A DNA stretch of 64,000 nucleotides from Pullulanibacillus pueri (GTDB taxonomy: Bacteria > Bacillota > Bacilli > Bacillales > Sporolactobacillaceae), in NCBI RefSeq assembly GCF_014639255.1, contig NZ_BMFV01000002.1, positions 1 to 64,000 of the forward strand, given 5' to 3'. The notes beneath the pieces are model-generated. The model made no database searches. It was not told where the DNA came from and saw nothing but the letters and a program-made list of their open reading frames with translations. Below, piece after piece: positions 1-8,186 of the stretch (position 1 is the stretch's first letter; every line of letters begins with the position of its first letter). The position numbers and the translations under genes are program-made.

Positions 1-52
1 GGAATCATCTTCTAGTTGCTTAACCTCTTTTTTTATTGTGTCCTTGACATAG

Positions 53-90
53 GTGCCAGATTAGTTCGGGCGCCTTTTTATTTTTCTTTT
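53..90 (+). terminator. Rho-independent terminator
   Basis: A 7-bp stem (AGGTGCC pairing with GGCGCCT, one G-T pair) is followed on the + strand by a T-rich stretch. It would end a + strand transcript entering from the left of the window. The T-run side does not suit the minus-strand gene that stops at 78. Confidence 0.55.
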
Positions 91-254
91 ATAAGTTCTT
101 TAATATCATTGATCAATGCTTCATTATTTTCGCGGATCAGAACCACTAACCCTTCACGCAAGCGCTCAACGTCCATTGTCTCGCCTTGTTTGAGAACATA
201 TTGATCCATTATTCTTTGAATTTCAGCATTTCCAATACCATATTCTTTAGTCAA
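78..254 (-). CDS. Small hypothetical protein, 58 aa
   Basis: Unrecognised acidic, probably helical protein beginning MTKEYGIGNAEIQR. The first ATG of the frame (263) directly abuts the AAGGAG ribosome site, so it cannot be used. A TTG at 254, eight bases after AAGGAG, is the likely start. No transmembrane segment or metal-binding motif is visible. A promoter-like pair lies upstream at 285-313. The gene stands alone on the minus strand beside a long non-coding stretch. The codon pattern and strong Shine-Dalgarno support it being real; the function is unknown. Confidence 0.6.
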   Translation of the reverse strand: MTKEYGIGNAEIQRIMDQYVLKQGETMDVERLREGLVVLIRENNEALINDIKELIKEK

Positions 255-284
255 ACTTATCATCTCCTTATCTAACCTAACTCT

Positions 285-313
285 ATGGTAATCAATTTTT
301 ATTAAAATATCAA
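285..313 (-). promoter_or_regulatory. SigA-type promoter for the 58-aa gene
   Basis: On the minus strand TTGATA (313-308) and TACCAT (290-285) are separated by 17 bp. Transcription would begin near 278, giving a leader of about 24 nt before the TTG start at 254. The -10 differs from consensus at two positions. Confidence 0.4.
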
Positions 314-389
314 AGATTTGGATGAGATAAGCCCCTAAAACAAGCCTTATTGTTTTTAATTTTTACTCTGGTACTTACTTTTCAGAAGT

Positions 390-711
390 CGTTGGGAAAA
401 AAATGATTGTTCCCCCCAAATTAACCACGCTAATGATTAGTTTTTTCCCAATACCAAAACCCGCTTAATCATGTTATTGTTATTACATACCAACCATAAC
501 TTCTTTTAGAAGACCTTATCTTTTATAAGAAGTTGCGATATACCTTCTTGAATTGTAGATGGGGAATCTAATCTTGTCCACCTCTTATTGAAGTGGACAA
601 CCTATTCAATAAGCGTATGTCAATGGTTCATCTTTTAAGTATGACCCCTTTTATAACTCGGCATAAAGTTTTTGGGCTAAGCGACTCCCCCTCGCTTAGC
701 TCCTTTTTTTT
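390..711 (+). other. Non-coding stretch rich in inverted repeats, ending in a terminator
   Basis: No credible ORF lies here. Visible structures are an 11-bp inverted repeat (392-402 with 441-451), an 8-bp one (499-506 with 527-534), and two interleaved perfect 8-bp inverted repeats (574-581 with 593-600, and 585-592 with 605-612) that cannot both form as simple hairpins. A strong + strand terminator follows at 674-711. It could be a small-RNA locus or the remains of a mobile element; sequence alone does not decide. Confidence 0.4.
674..711 (+). terminator. Strong rho-independent terminator
   Basis: The 11-bp stem 674-684/692-702 contains GCTAAGCGA pairing with TCGCTTAGC, followed by an uninterrupted T-run. 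No + strand protein gene precedes it in the window, so it implies a non-coding + strand transcript or a lost gene. Confidence 0.75.
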
Positions 712-829
712 GAATTTGTATTGAAGATTAACGCTCTCACCAATCAATCCTAAAATTGAGGAGGTACTTGTTAAGCTGAGAAAGGAAAATCTTTAGTCGT
801 AAATGACTCTAAAATACATTTAAAAAAGG

Positions 830-1090
830 AAAAGCGTCCGGTGCGTCCGGTCCTTACTCAGAGGCTTCGGAACAGTTTTAATCTAAAGTGCATCGATAGG
901 CAACACATTGATTGAAGCGGAAGGTGCTCTGACTCCTACGGGAACAGCACGCGTCCGAAGATCCACTTTGGAGCACCAAAAAACTGACTCTAAAGTTAGC
1001 TGAGGTCGTGCCCGTGGAAAGCGAGCAGCCTGGAGCGGAAATCAACACCCGTTCACTCCCATCCAACTTGAAATTGTATGCTTTCCTATC
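830..1090 (+). repeat. Mosaic intergenic element, copy 1
   Basis: This stretch has the left module (CCGGTCCTTA), a shortened core (GAAGCGGAAGGTG, then GGGAACAGCA), the module GTGCCCGTGGAAAGCGAGC and a right end like that at 61.8 kb (GAAATTGTATGCTTTC). The core is diverged and has lost the middle hairpins seen in the 22.8 and 50.8 kb copies. Part of a REP-like sequence (GGAGGCTCACC, then CCCGCGGAAAGCG) lies just beyond at 1189-1222. No gene is seen between 255 and 1359. Confidence 0.55.
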
Positions 1091-1359
1091 ACCTAAAAAA
1101 AAAGCCTGAAATGCTTCTTTGCTTAGAGTTGCCTAAAAACAGATCAACACCCAATTGAGTGGGGGGACTTGACAGTTTCGTTCATATCAGGAGGCTCACC
1201 AGCGCCCGCGGAAAGCGGAGTGTATTTCCGTAGTGGTGCTTATGTGTGGTAAGTTACGTCGCCATTCCTTCAATTATGCCTTTCATTAAAAGGAAATGAA
1301 TTTTCTTTAGCGAAATCCTTTATAGGCAACTGATATTCCAAGAGAAAGGGCGAAAGCGG

Positions 1360-1827
1360 ATGACAATAGAATTAAAAGCCATGGATGCGACAACTTTTCA
1401 AAATTATATTTCACAATCTATTGAGGCCTATGCAAACGAACATATACGAGCAGGCAATTGGCAAGAAGAAGAGGCTTTAGAAAAAGCTAAAAGACAATTT
1501 GAACAGCTCCTACCTAACGGTTTAAACACAAAGGGCCATTTACTTTTTTCTATTTATCATAAACATGAAGCTATTGGTCACCTATGGCTTCATGTAAATC
1601 ATCAAGGGCTTTATAAAAAAGCCTTTATTTATGATATTGAACTTCTGGAAAACTATAGAGGCAAAGGATTGGGAAAGGCAACGCTAGAAGCACTCGATCA
1701 ATACGCTCAGAAATTAGGGATAAAGGAAATAAGACTTCACGTCTTTGCTCATAATAAAAGAGCCATCGCACTCTATCAAAAAATGGACTATAAAACAACA
1801 GATTATCACATGATGAAAACATTTTAG
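1360..1827 (+). CDS. GNAT family N-acetyltransferase
   Basis: 155 aa. The acetyl-CoA binding signature is clear in the second half: YDIELLENYRGKGLGKATLE (strand 4, then the R-G-K-G-x-G pyrophosphate loop), followed by a LHVFAHNKRAIALYQKMDY strand-loop-helix typical of the end of the GNAT fold. It would transfer an acetyl group from acetyl-CoA to an amine. The substrate cannot be predicted; the sequence resembles Bacillus GNATs of the type that modify small molecules or protein N-termini. An AAAGGG ribosome site lies about 8 bases before the ATG. It is followed after 52 bases by sspL on the same strand. Confidence 0.85.
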   Translation: MTIELKAMDATTFQNYISQSIEAYANEHIRAGNWQEEEALEKAKRQFEQLLPNGLNTKGHLLFSIYHKHEAIGHLWLHVNHQGLYKKAFIYDIELLENYRGKGLGKATLEALDQYAQKLGIKEIRLHVFAHNKRAIALYQKMDYKTTDYHMMKTF

Positions 1828-1840
1828 AGGTGGATAAAAA

Positions 1841-1872
1841 CCTCCACATCGTTGAAGACTATGATGTGGAGG
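1841..1872 (+). promoter_or_regulatory. Perfect 10-bp inverted repeat covering the sspL ribosome site
   Basis: CCTCCACATC (1841-1850) and GATGTGGAGG (1863-1872) are perfectly complementary around a 12-nt loop. The second arm contains the GGAGG Shine-Dalgarno of sspL, whose ATG is at 1880. If the transcript starts upstream, the ribosome site would be hidden. No T-run follows, so it is not a terminator. Confidence 0.55.
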
Positions 1873-1879
1873 TGTTCAA

Positions 1880-2023
1880 ATGGCAACGCGAAATAAAGAA
1901 ATCAGAGCAAATAGTGGAAAAACAGCATCAAGTGTCAATCCTCAAGGGCTCTCCGAGGATGTAAAGGATCAACAGCCCCATACAGAATTAGAAGAACGGG
2001 CGAAAAAGAATCCAAAAAAATAA
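1880..2023 (+). CDS. sspL: Small acid-soluble spore protein L (SspL-like)
   Basis: 47 aa, basic and hydrophilic. The C-terminal motif TELEERAKKNPKK matches the TELEERAKK end of the minor SASP family SspL, and the middle VNPQGL corresponds to the family's VTPQG. These proteins accumulate in the core of developing spores, and the B. subtilis gene is transcribed in the forespore by sigma-G. The length is close to the 42 aa of the B. subtilis protein. A strong GGAGGTG ribosome site precedes the ATG and lies inside an inverted repeat; a perfect 12-bp terminator stem follows the stop codon. Confidence 0.8.
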   Translation: MATRNKEIRANSGKTASSVNPQGLSEDVKDQQPHTELEERAKKNPKK

Positions 2024-2056
2024 AAGCTACGGGTGAAATCCCGTAGCTTTTCCTTT
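2022..2056 (+). terminator. Terminator after sspL
   Basis: A perfect 12-bp stem, AAAAGCTACGGG with CCCGTAGCTTTT, around a 6-nt loop, followed by TCCTTT. It begins at the sspL stop codon. Confidence 0.85.
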
Positions 2057-2125
2057 ACACTTGGGATAGAATCGAAACTAACAAAACAAATCACCTAAGC
2101 TCTACTTTTTTGGGGAGGAAAAAAA

Positions 2126-2647
2126 ATGTTTGATCCAACTGTTTTTGATAATCTTAAGGTGGTTTTAGAAGGCGCCATCTACGACCTTGACTTAAATGAA
2201 AATGAACATATCGAGATCATTGATCGTAGTGATACTGTTGACCTCGCCAAAATGTCACGTTCATATAGTATTAGTTTATCTAGAGGAAAAGTTGAATCTG
2301 TAATAGAGCTCAGTACGGATGCCTTAAATTGGTCAGGAGAGATTCTCGCACCCGACCAAGATAATTATCCCTGCCAGCTTTATGTTGAATTTTTACTTAA
2401 AATAACTGACGTAAACCATGATTGTTCAGCCATTCGTTTTCGTCTGAATCAAATTTGGAAAACGTTCAAGCCAAAAATAGAACAAAATATCAGTTTCCTT
2501 TATGGAGATGCCTCAGAGATCTATGATAATCAAATCATTCTTTCCTTTAAAGAAGAAATTGATGAAAGTTTTATCATTGACATTCCCTTTATTATCGAAT
2601 GCGCTTTAAACACTTTAGAGGCACTGGAAATGTTTGCCCATCAGTAA
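2126..2647 (+). CDS. Conserved hypothetical protein, 173 aa
   Basis: Soluble acidic protein beginning MFDPTVFDNLKVVLEGAIYD. I recall similar uncharacterised proteins with the same N-terminus in other Bacillaceae but can name no function. No signal peptide, membrane segment or catalytic motif is visible. The ribosome site is excellent (GGGGAGGAAA, 8 bases before ATG). It converges with the GNAT gene on the minus strand, leaving only 6 bases and no obvious terminator between the stops. Confidence 0.75.
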   Translation: MFDPTVFDNLKVVLEGAIYDLDLNENEHIEIIDRSDTVDLAKMSRSYSISLSRGKVESVIELSTDALNWSGEILAPDQDNYPCQLYVEFLLKITDVNHDCSAIRFRLNQIWKTFKPKIEQNISFLYGDASEIYDNQIILSFKEEIDESFIIDIPFIIECALNTLEALEMFAHQ

Positions 2648-2653
2648 AAGGTT

Positions 2654-3133
2654 CTAGAGCTGCTTTCGCATTCTGATCACTTTTTGTGTGAGGTACTCTG
2701 TCATCATGGGCTTCATCCCATGTTTCTCATAAAAGCGCAGAGCCCTCTTATTCGTAGGCGAAACTCTTAAATGATACTCTGAAAGTCTCTTATTTTTAAA
2801 ATAGTTTTCGGCATAATCTATCTGGATTTTTCCATAACCTTTGCCCCGAAACTCTGGTATTAAGTAAAATAGGTCAACATAACCAATAGGACGTCCCTCA
2901 TAAACGATCATTTCAAGTTCTATTTGTCCAACTGGAACACCTTTGTACTCCATGATGACAAAGCCCTTAGGATACATGGAGGCAGCCATCGCCATCCAGG
3001 CCACATACATGTCTTCATCTCCAAGTTCTTCTGGAGTACCAAAACTTACAATATAAGAATCCTTTCGGAAATCAATAATAGTTTGCCGATCACGAAAGAC
3101 ATCAATCGGTCGGAAAGTAAAGTGTCGAGCCAT
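2654..3133 (-). CDS. GNAT family N-acetyltransferase
   Basis: 159 aa beginning MARHFTFRPIDVFRDRQTII. The motif VDLFYLIPEFRGKGYGKIQI carries the strand-4 and R-G-K-G-Y-G acetyl-CoA loop, and RVSPTNKRALRFYEKHGMKP is the following C-terminal GNAT segment. The longer frame starts with a TTG at 3148 that lies within the ribosome site GAGGGGG; the ATG at 3133, six bases after it, is preferred. The substrate is unknown. Confidence 0.85.
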   Translation of the reverse strand: MARHFTFRPIDVFRDRQTIIDFRKDSYIVSFGTPEELGDEDMYVAWMAMAASMYPKGFVIMEYKGVPVGQIELEMIVYEGRPIGYVDLFYLIPEFRGKGYGKIQIDYAENYFKNKRLSEYHLRVSPTNKRALRFYEKHGMKPMMTEYLTQKVIRMRKQL

Positions 3134-3211
3134 AACAATCCCCCTCAAACACCACTATATTCATAAAGGCTGGCTCGTGTTCCCTTATGAGGGTTTTTAA
3201 GCTTTGACGTT

Positions 3212-4111
3212 CTATAGTAATAAGTGAATGAGGACTGGAATCGTCACTACACTTAGCAAAGTGCTTAAGAGTGTTGTGGATGTAACAATATTAGGCTTTG
3301 TATTAAACTGAAGCGCATAGATGGTTGTATTGGCAGCAGTGGGCATGGCTGCAATCAAAAGGATGACTTTAGCTACCATCCCGCTAACTGGGAGTATCCA
3401 AATAAGAACCAGGGCTATGAGGGGTGAAATAAATAATCGCGCGACCACCGCAACAGTCACTTTTTCAATTTGCATATTCTTCAAGGTAATATTGGCCAGT
3501 TGCATCCCTAATAACAGCATGACCATGGGAATGGTAGCATCAGAGATAAGATTAACAGGTCGTTCTAAAGTCTCTGGAAGGCTAAGAGACAGACTGTTAA
3601 ATCCGACACCAAGTAGCGCTCCATAAGCAATAGGAATCTTTAACACCCGTCGCCAAGGGGCAAGCTTCTCACCCTTATCTCCACCTTTAGCCGCAAAATA
3701 AATCCCTACTGTACTCATTGACAACGATTGTATGACCATTAAAATTACTGCTGTATGTAGACCAGCGTCCCCGAAAGCAAATAAAGCAACAGGGACCCCA
3801 TAATTTCCTGCATTCATAAAAACAGTGCCTAAAACCAATGCACAATAATCTTCCGTTGAATGCTTTCTAATACGTGAATAGGCATAGATAAGTGCAAGCA
3901 ATACAATAGTTAAGGAAAATGCATAAATCACCAAATAAAAGGTATCCATATTTAAATCAGCTTCATAAAACGTTTTAAAGGCTAAAAAAGGCGACAATAT
4001 ATAAATAATCGTTGTCGATAGTGACCGCAATTCTAGGTGAAACAATTTTTGAACAAGATACCCTGCGCCAAATACAATAAATACTGGAACGACAATATTT
4101 AAAAAAACCAT
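3212..4111 (-). CDS. AEC family transporter (auxin efflux carrier / malate permease type)
   Basis: 299 aa with about ten hydrophobic segments in two halves, no signal peptide, and the family features GTVFMNAGNYGVPVALFAFG in the first half and MAAMPTAANTTIYA-like sequence (IAAMPTAANTTIYALQFN) near the end. AEC proteins move organic acids such as malate, or amino acids, through the cytoplasmic membrane by secondary transport; the substrate here is not predictable. The frame opens with GTG at 4117, but that lies in the GGGGAG ribosome site, so the ATG at 4111 is chosen. Divergent from the MFS gene across about 250 bp. Confidence 0.85.
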   Translation of the reverse strand: MVFLNIVVPVFIVFGAGYLVQKLFHLELRSLSTTIIYILSPFLAFKTFYEADLNMDTFYLVIYAFSLTIVLLALIYAYSRIRKHSTEDYCALVLGTVFMNAGNYGVPVALFAFGDAGLHTAVILMVIQSLSMSTVGIYFAAKGGDKGEKLAPWRRVLKIPIAYGALLGVGFNSLSLSLPETLERPVNLISDATIPMVMLLLGMQLANITLKNMQIEKVTVAVVARLFISPLIALVLIWILPVSGMVAKVILLIAAMPTAANTTIYALQFNTKPNIVTSTTLLSTLLSVVTIPVLIHLLL

Positions 4112-4298
4112 AGGCACTCCCCTTCTTCTCCTAAAGCTTATTTCAATTCCTCACGTCGTGACTTCGAGAAAAAGCAATACTCCTCATAAACGGCCTTTTC
4201 TATTTATTTCTATTTTCATTCTATTATAAATGAGTAATTGAACACAGTTCATTTTTCAAATCTTTATTCCTTCTATAAGAGATTGTACTAAAAAAGCA

Positions 4299-4327
4299 TT
4301 GCGAAGGTCATGAAGGAATGATAAAAT
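4299..4327 (+). promoter_or_regulatory. SigA-type promoter of the MFS gene
   Basis: TTGCGA (4299-4304) and TAAAAT (4322-4327) are exactly 17 bp apart. Transcription would start near 4334, at the first ATG of the long frame (4335), which supports the downstream ATG at 4365 as the true start. Confidence 0.6.
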
Positions 4328-4364
4328 TTCTAGAATGACTTCATTAGAAGAAGGGATAAACAAA

Positions 4365-5561
4365 ATGAAATCGTTTACCTTAGCCTCTTATGCGACTTAT
4401 TTTTTGGCCGGATTAGTGGTCACAACGCTTGGTTCTGTCATGCCTCAATTGCTAGACTTTTACAACCTTTCTTATACTAAAGGCGGACAGTTAGTTTTTA
4501 TCGGCTCGATTGGCTTTTTATTAGGAGTCCCGATATCGACTTTCTTATTGTATAAGTATAATGAGAAAACAATTTTATCTCTTGGTGCCTTTTTAATCGC
4601 CATGGCTCAAATCGGCTTTTTCTTCCTGCCGTCCTTTTATTGGCTCTTTGTATTAAATTTTATAAATAATACTGGTGCCGCGATCTTTGAAACCATTGTC
4701 GCTACACTGATTATGGAAGTCTTTGTAGGGCGAAGAGCGGTCATGATGAGTTATTTAGAAGTCTCCTTTGGATTGGGTGCCTTAGTGATGCCGATTATTG
4801 CCAGTGGTTTTATCGCTTTGGATCATTGGAGATATTCCTTTTTAATCACAAGTTTGACTGCTTTAGTCATGATGATATTCTGGAGTGTTATCAAATATTC
4901 TAAGACAGACATTGACGACTCCAAAGCACGGGATGCTGCTGCCCCATCTCCAGTTAAAATGTCCACGAGTGTGAAATGGGTTGTTTTATCTTTGTTTGTT
5001 TTTATGATCTGTCTATACACTGGCGTTGAAGGAAGTCTTAATAATTTTCTTTCTTCAATCTTCATCAATTACATTCATGCCATTCCTTACATAGCTTCGC
5101 TTAGCATCGGAGCCTTTTGGGTTACAATGGTCATTGGGCGAATGGCAACAGGCTTTATTATTCGGAAGGTCACTTATGATCATTATTTATTATGGAGTAT
5201 GAGTATCACAGTCCTTTGCTTTATTGCCTTTATTCTGTTAAAAAATCAACTCATTGGATTTGGTCTTATTCTTTGTTTAGGCTTTACCATGTCTGGTGTT
5301 TATTCCATTACAATGGTGTATGCCAATCATAGTTTTCCGGGCTTTTCCAGACAAATTACCAGTGCTATCACTGCTTTTGCAGGCATCGGTAATGCGGTCT
5401 TTCCTGCTTTAGTGGGTTTGACAATGGATGCTCTTAACATTCAGATGGCACTATGGTTAATTGTTATCTTTTCAACGGTCTATATCATCGGCTTAATCTC
5501 TATTTCAAGACTCCATAGAAGGAAAAAACAAGGCCATTTACAAGCAAAAACAGGGGCTTAA
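4365..5561 (+). CDS. MFS transporter
   Basis: 398 aa with twelve predicted hydrophobic helices in two six-helix halves separated by a hydrophilic stretch around residue 190-200 (KYSKTDIDDSKARDAAAP). The overall pattern resembles the sugar/fucose-permease-like (GlcP/FucP) branch of the major facilitator superfamily; the cargo is unknown. ATG 4365 has AGAAGGG nine bases upstream, while ATG 4335 lacks a ribosome site and coincides with the predicted transcription start. A bidirectional terminator separates it from glpD. Confidence 0.85.
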   Translation: MKSFTLASYATYFLAGLVVTTLGSVMPQLLDFYNLSYTKGGQLVFIGSIGFLLGVPISTFLLYKYNEKTILSLGAFLIAMAQIGFFFLPSFYWLFVLNFINNTGAAIFETIVATLIMEVFVGRRAVMMSYLEVSFGLGALVMPIIASGFIALDHWRYSFLITSLTALVMMIFWSVIKYSKTDIDDSKARDAAAPSPVKMSTSVKWVVLSLFVFMICLYTGVEGSLNNFLSSIFINYIHAIPYIASLSIGAFWVTMVIGRMATGFIIRKVTYDHYLLWSMSITVLCFIAFILLKNQLIGFGLILCLGFTMSGVYSITMVYANHSFPGFSRQITSAITAFAGIGNAVFPALVGLTMDALNIQMALWLIVIFSTVYIIGLISISRLHRRKKQGHLQAKTGA

Positions 5562-5623
5562 TTTGTAGGTCAACAAAGCGAACTGAAGTAAACCATTAGA
5601 GACAGAAAATATTTCTTTAAAGT

Positions 5624-5659
5624 AAAAAAGGTTACCGAGATTTCTCGGCAACCTTTTTT
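5624..5659. terminator. Bidirectional terminator between the MFS gene and glpD
   Basis: AAAAAAGGTTACCGAGA pairs with TTCTCGGCAACCTTTTTT (one mismatch). The A-run before and T-run after the stem let it work on both strands, ending the MFS gene (+) and glpD (-). Confidence 0.85.
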
Positions 5660-5674
5660 CATTCATTCTTTATT

Positions 5675-7339
5675 TTATTCCTCTGGAGAAACGGATTGTT
5701 TAATCATGGCATCGAGTTCTTGTTCGTATTTCTCACGAACTTCAGAAGTCCAGTTAAATTCATTCGCCATGAAATCAATAACAGGCTTTTTCCACTCATA
5801 AACAAAGTCAATATTAAAGAGAAGCGCTCCGGTTCTTCTTAAGAAGAAGTCTAATGGTGTTACGGTTAATTCATTGTCAATGCTATAGCGAAGGACCGCA
5901 TAAACATCCATTGAAAGACCGAAGCTTTCACCTAGATTCCCTTGTTCTTTGATAATGCTATAGATGTACTGAATATTACTGCCGTAACGATGAGCCAACT
6001 CTTCCGCTTTTTCCTCAGTCAAACCAAGAGCCTTACCTTCTTTAACCTTCTCAGCAATGAACGCTGGCAATTTGTCCGAACCGCCGATGTCACCGCCAGA
6101 TAACCGTTCATTCTTAGTTTGGCAGCCTGGGAAGGAGCGTCCTTCTTCTTTACTAATTTGTTCCCCCACAAAGTCAACCACTTTTTCTGCCATTTTACGA
6201 TACCCTGTCAGCTTACCCCCAGCAATGGTAATTAAACCAGAGTCTGAATGGAACATTTCATCCTTACGAGAGATTTCAGAAGGTGATTTTCCTTCCTCAT
6301 GAATAAGAGGTCTTACGCCTGCCCAGCTTGATTCAACATCGTCTTTTGTCAGACCAAGGCTTGGGAAGAGTCCATTGACAGCTTCTAAAATATAATCACG
6401 GTCTGCTTTTGTCATTTTGGGATTCTTAGGATCATCTTTGTAGTTGGTATCTGTTGTCCCGATGTAAACCTTACCCTCTCTAGGGATTGCAAAGAGCATC
6501 CGGCCATCGCCATTAGGTGTATCAAAGTAAACGGCGTTATGAAGAGGGAATCTTTCCCCATCAATGACAAGGTGAACACCTTTAGTTAGGTGAAGCATTT
6601 TTCCTTTTTTAGAATGGTCAATTTCTCTTAGCGTATCCACCCAAGGTCCAGCAGCATTGACAATCTTCTTCGCATAGAGATTATATCTTTCACCAGAAAT
6701 TTGGTCGACTGCTTCAACACCGATAATTTTTCCATTATCATCATAAAGAAGATTTTCCGCCTTGACGTAGTTGACCGCCTTAGCTCCTTTAGCTACAGCT
6801 GCTTTCATGGTTTCCAAAGTTAATCGGGCATCGTCTGTACGGTATTCAACATAAACACCGCCACCCTTTAGATCTTCGGATTTTAATAAAGGCTCTCTTT
6901 TCAACGTTTGTTCTTTGTTAAGCATGGAGCGACGCTCTTCACGCTTAACTCCAGCAAGAAAGTCATACACCCTTAAACCGATTGAAGTCGAGAAAGTCCC
7001 AAAGGTACCTCCTTTATAAAAAGGTAATAGCATCCACACTGGTGTTGTCACGTGAGGCGCATTTTCATAAACAATCGCTCTCTCTTTACCAACTTCAGCC
7101 ACTAGCTTCACTTCAAATTGCTTAAGGTACCTTAAACCACCGTGTACAAGTTTTGTGGAACGACTAGAAGTACCTGCCGCGAAATCCTGCATTTCGATTA
7201 AACCTATATTCAGACCACGGGTGACAGCATCAAGTGCAATACCAGCTCCCGTGATCCCACCTCCGATAACTAAGAGGTCCAAATTCCCTTCCTGCATAGC
7301 TTTCATATATTCGCTTCTTTTCAAGCTTGAATAAGTCAT
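5675..7339 (-). CDS. glpD: Aerobic glycerol-3-phosphate dehydrogenase
   Basis: 554 aa, the usual length. The N-terminal VIGGGITGAGIALDAVTRGL is the FAD-binding glycine-rich loop, and the family signatures GTSSRSTKLVHGGLRYLK and IAGGKLTGYRKMAE follow. A C-terminal DUF-type helical domain closes the protein. It oxidises sn-glycerol-3-phosphate to dihydroxyacetone phosphate at the membrane and passes electrons to quinone. The ribosome site is GAGGTGG, seven bases before the ATG. Its leader (7340-7466) holds a terminator hairpin of the kind controlled by GlpP, and glpP lies immediately upstream on the same strand. The kinase and facilitator genes glpK/glpF are not in the window. Confidence 0.97.
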   Translation of the reverse strand: MTYSSLKRSEYMKAMQEGNLDLLVIGGGITGAGIALDAVTRGLNIGLIEMQDFAAGTSSRSTKLVHGGLRYLKQFEVKLVAEVGKERAIVYENAPHVTTPVWMLLPFYKGGTFGTFSTSIGLRVYDFLAGVKREERRSMLNKEQTLKREPLLKSEDLKGGGVYVEYRTDDARLTLETMKAAVAKGAKAVNYVKAENLLYDDNGKIIGVEAVDQISGERYNLYAKKIVNAAGPWVDTLREIDHSKKGKMLHLTKGVHLVIDGERFPLHNAVYFDTPNGDGRMLFAIPREGKVYIGTTDTNYKDDPKNPKMTKADRDYILEAVNGLFPSLGLTKDDVESSWAGVRPLIHEEGKSPSEISRKDEMFHSDSGLITIAGGKLTGYRKMAEKVVDFVGEQISKEEGRSFPGCQTKNERLSGGDIGGSDKLPAFIAEKVKEGKALGLTEEKAEELAHRYGSNIQYIYSIIKEQGNLGESFGLSMDVYAVLRYSIDNELTVTPLDFFLRRTGALLFNIDFVYEWKKPVIDFMANEFNWTSEVREKYEQELDAMIKQSVSPEE

Positions 7340-7369
7340 GTTTTGTCCACCTCATTGATATAGTACAAA

Positions 7370-7432
7370 ATCAAAAAAGAGACCACAAGTAATCCAATGC
7401 ACAAAATATACATTAGAATTCTCGTAGTCTCT
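7370..7432 (-). promoter_or_regulatory. glpD leader terminator controlled by GlpP antitermination
   Basis: In the glpD transcript AGAGACTACGAG (7432-7421) pairs with CTTGTGGTCTCT (7389-7378) over 12 bp, two of them G-T, with a further inner stem TCTAATG/CATTGGA, followed by a run of six T. It lies between the promoter and the glpD ribosome site. In B. subtilis GlpP with glycerol-3-phosphate allows read-through of such a leader terminator. Here the arrangement is seen; the control is inferred. Confidence 0.75.
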
Positions 7433-7466
7433 CAATTGACTCATACGACCTTATTAACTTATCTTT

Positions 7467-7495
7467 ATTATACCCCTTTTGATAGGTATTTTCAA
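7467..7495 (-). promoter_or_regulatory. glpD promoter
   Basis: TTGAAA (7495-7490) and a perfect TATAAT (7472-7467) are 17 bp apart on the minus strand, just downstream of the glpP stop codon. The transcript would start near 7460 and run through the leader terminator. Confidence 0.75.
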
Positions 7496-7528
7496 TGGTC
7501 ATTTTAAAAATAAATGGTTTCATCCTTT

Positions 7529-8068
7529 TTAGTCCCAGAGCTCTGGATTAGACGTTGTCACAGCCGTTGCTCCACAAGCCAGGGCATCTTCCACATTTTG
7601 CTTAGTCCTTATTAATCCACCTGCGATCACTGGGATGCCTGTTTTTTCATTGACTTCCCTAATCAGGTCAGGTACGAGGCCTGGTAACACTTCAATATAA
7701 TCCGGATTGACTTTATTCGTCAGGCGATAGCTTGTCTCTAGGGCAATAGAATCGAGCAGGAATAGACGTTGAACGATCAAAAGCCCTTTTTTCTTTGCGG
7801 TTTGCAAAACATTTGCTCGCGTTGAAATAATGCCGTCGGGTTTGAACTCCTGGCAAATAAACTCTGTCGCTTGTTCATCACTTTTTAATCCGTGGATGAG
7901 ATCGGCATGCACGAATACTTTTTTTCCTTCTTGATGAATCGCTTTGACTATGTTTTTTAAATTTGCTAGATGTGCATCTAATAAGACCACATATTCATGA
8001 TCACTTTTAATCCCTTTTTCAAAATCTTTGAACTTGCGTATAGCTGGGACAATACTTTGGTTTAACAT
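7529..8068 (-). CDS. glpP: Glycerol uptake operon antiterminator regulatory protein
   Basis: 179 aa, the usual size. Family features include AIRKFKDFEKGIKSDHEYVV near the start, VFVHADLIHGLKSDEQATEF in the middle and the TIM-barrel-like phosphate-binding end IPVIAGGLIRTK and GATAVTTSN. GlpP is an RNA-binding protein that, with glycerol-3-phosphate, prevents termination in leaders of glp transcripts. A ribosome site AGGAG lies ten bases before the ATG. The glpD promoter and leader terminator begin directly after its stop codon, so its likely target is adjacent. Confidence 0.93.
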   Translation of the reverse strand: MLNQSIVPAIRKFKDFEKGIKSDHEYVVLLDAHLANLKNIVKAIHQEGKKVFVHADLIHGLKSDEQATEFICQEFKPDGIISTRANVLQTAKKKGLLIVQRLFLLDSIALETSYRLTNKVNPDYIEVLPGLVPDLIREVNEKTGIPVIAGGLIRTKQNVEDALACGATAVTTSNPELWD

Positions 8069-8186
8069 GGCTATTCATCTCCTAGTGGAGTATTCATTAT
8101 GATTAAAATTATTTTAACATCTGTGTATAAAATAGTGGAGAACGTCAATAATGAAAGTAAGCTATCTATCTTCTCCCCCTTGTATT

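Noticed and set aside
878-1066. Minus-strand ORF of 62 aa
   Set aside because: Lies fully in repeat copy 1, with no Shine-Dalgarno and an unlikely composition.
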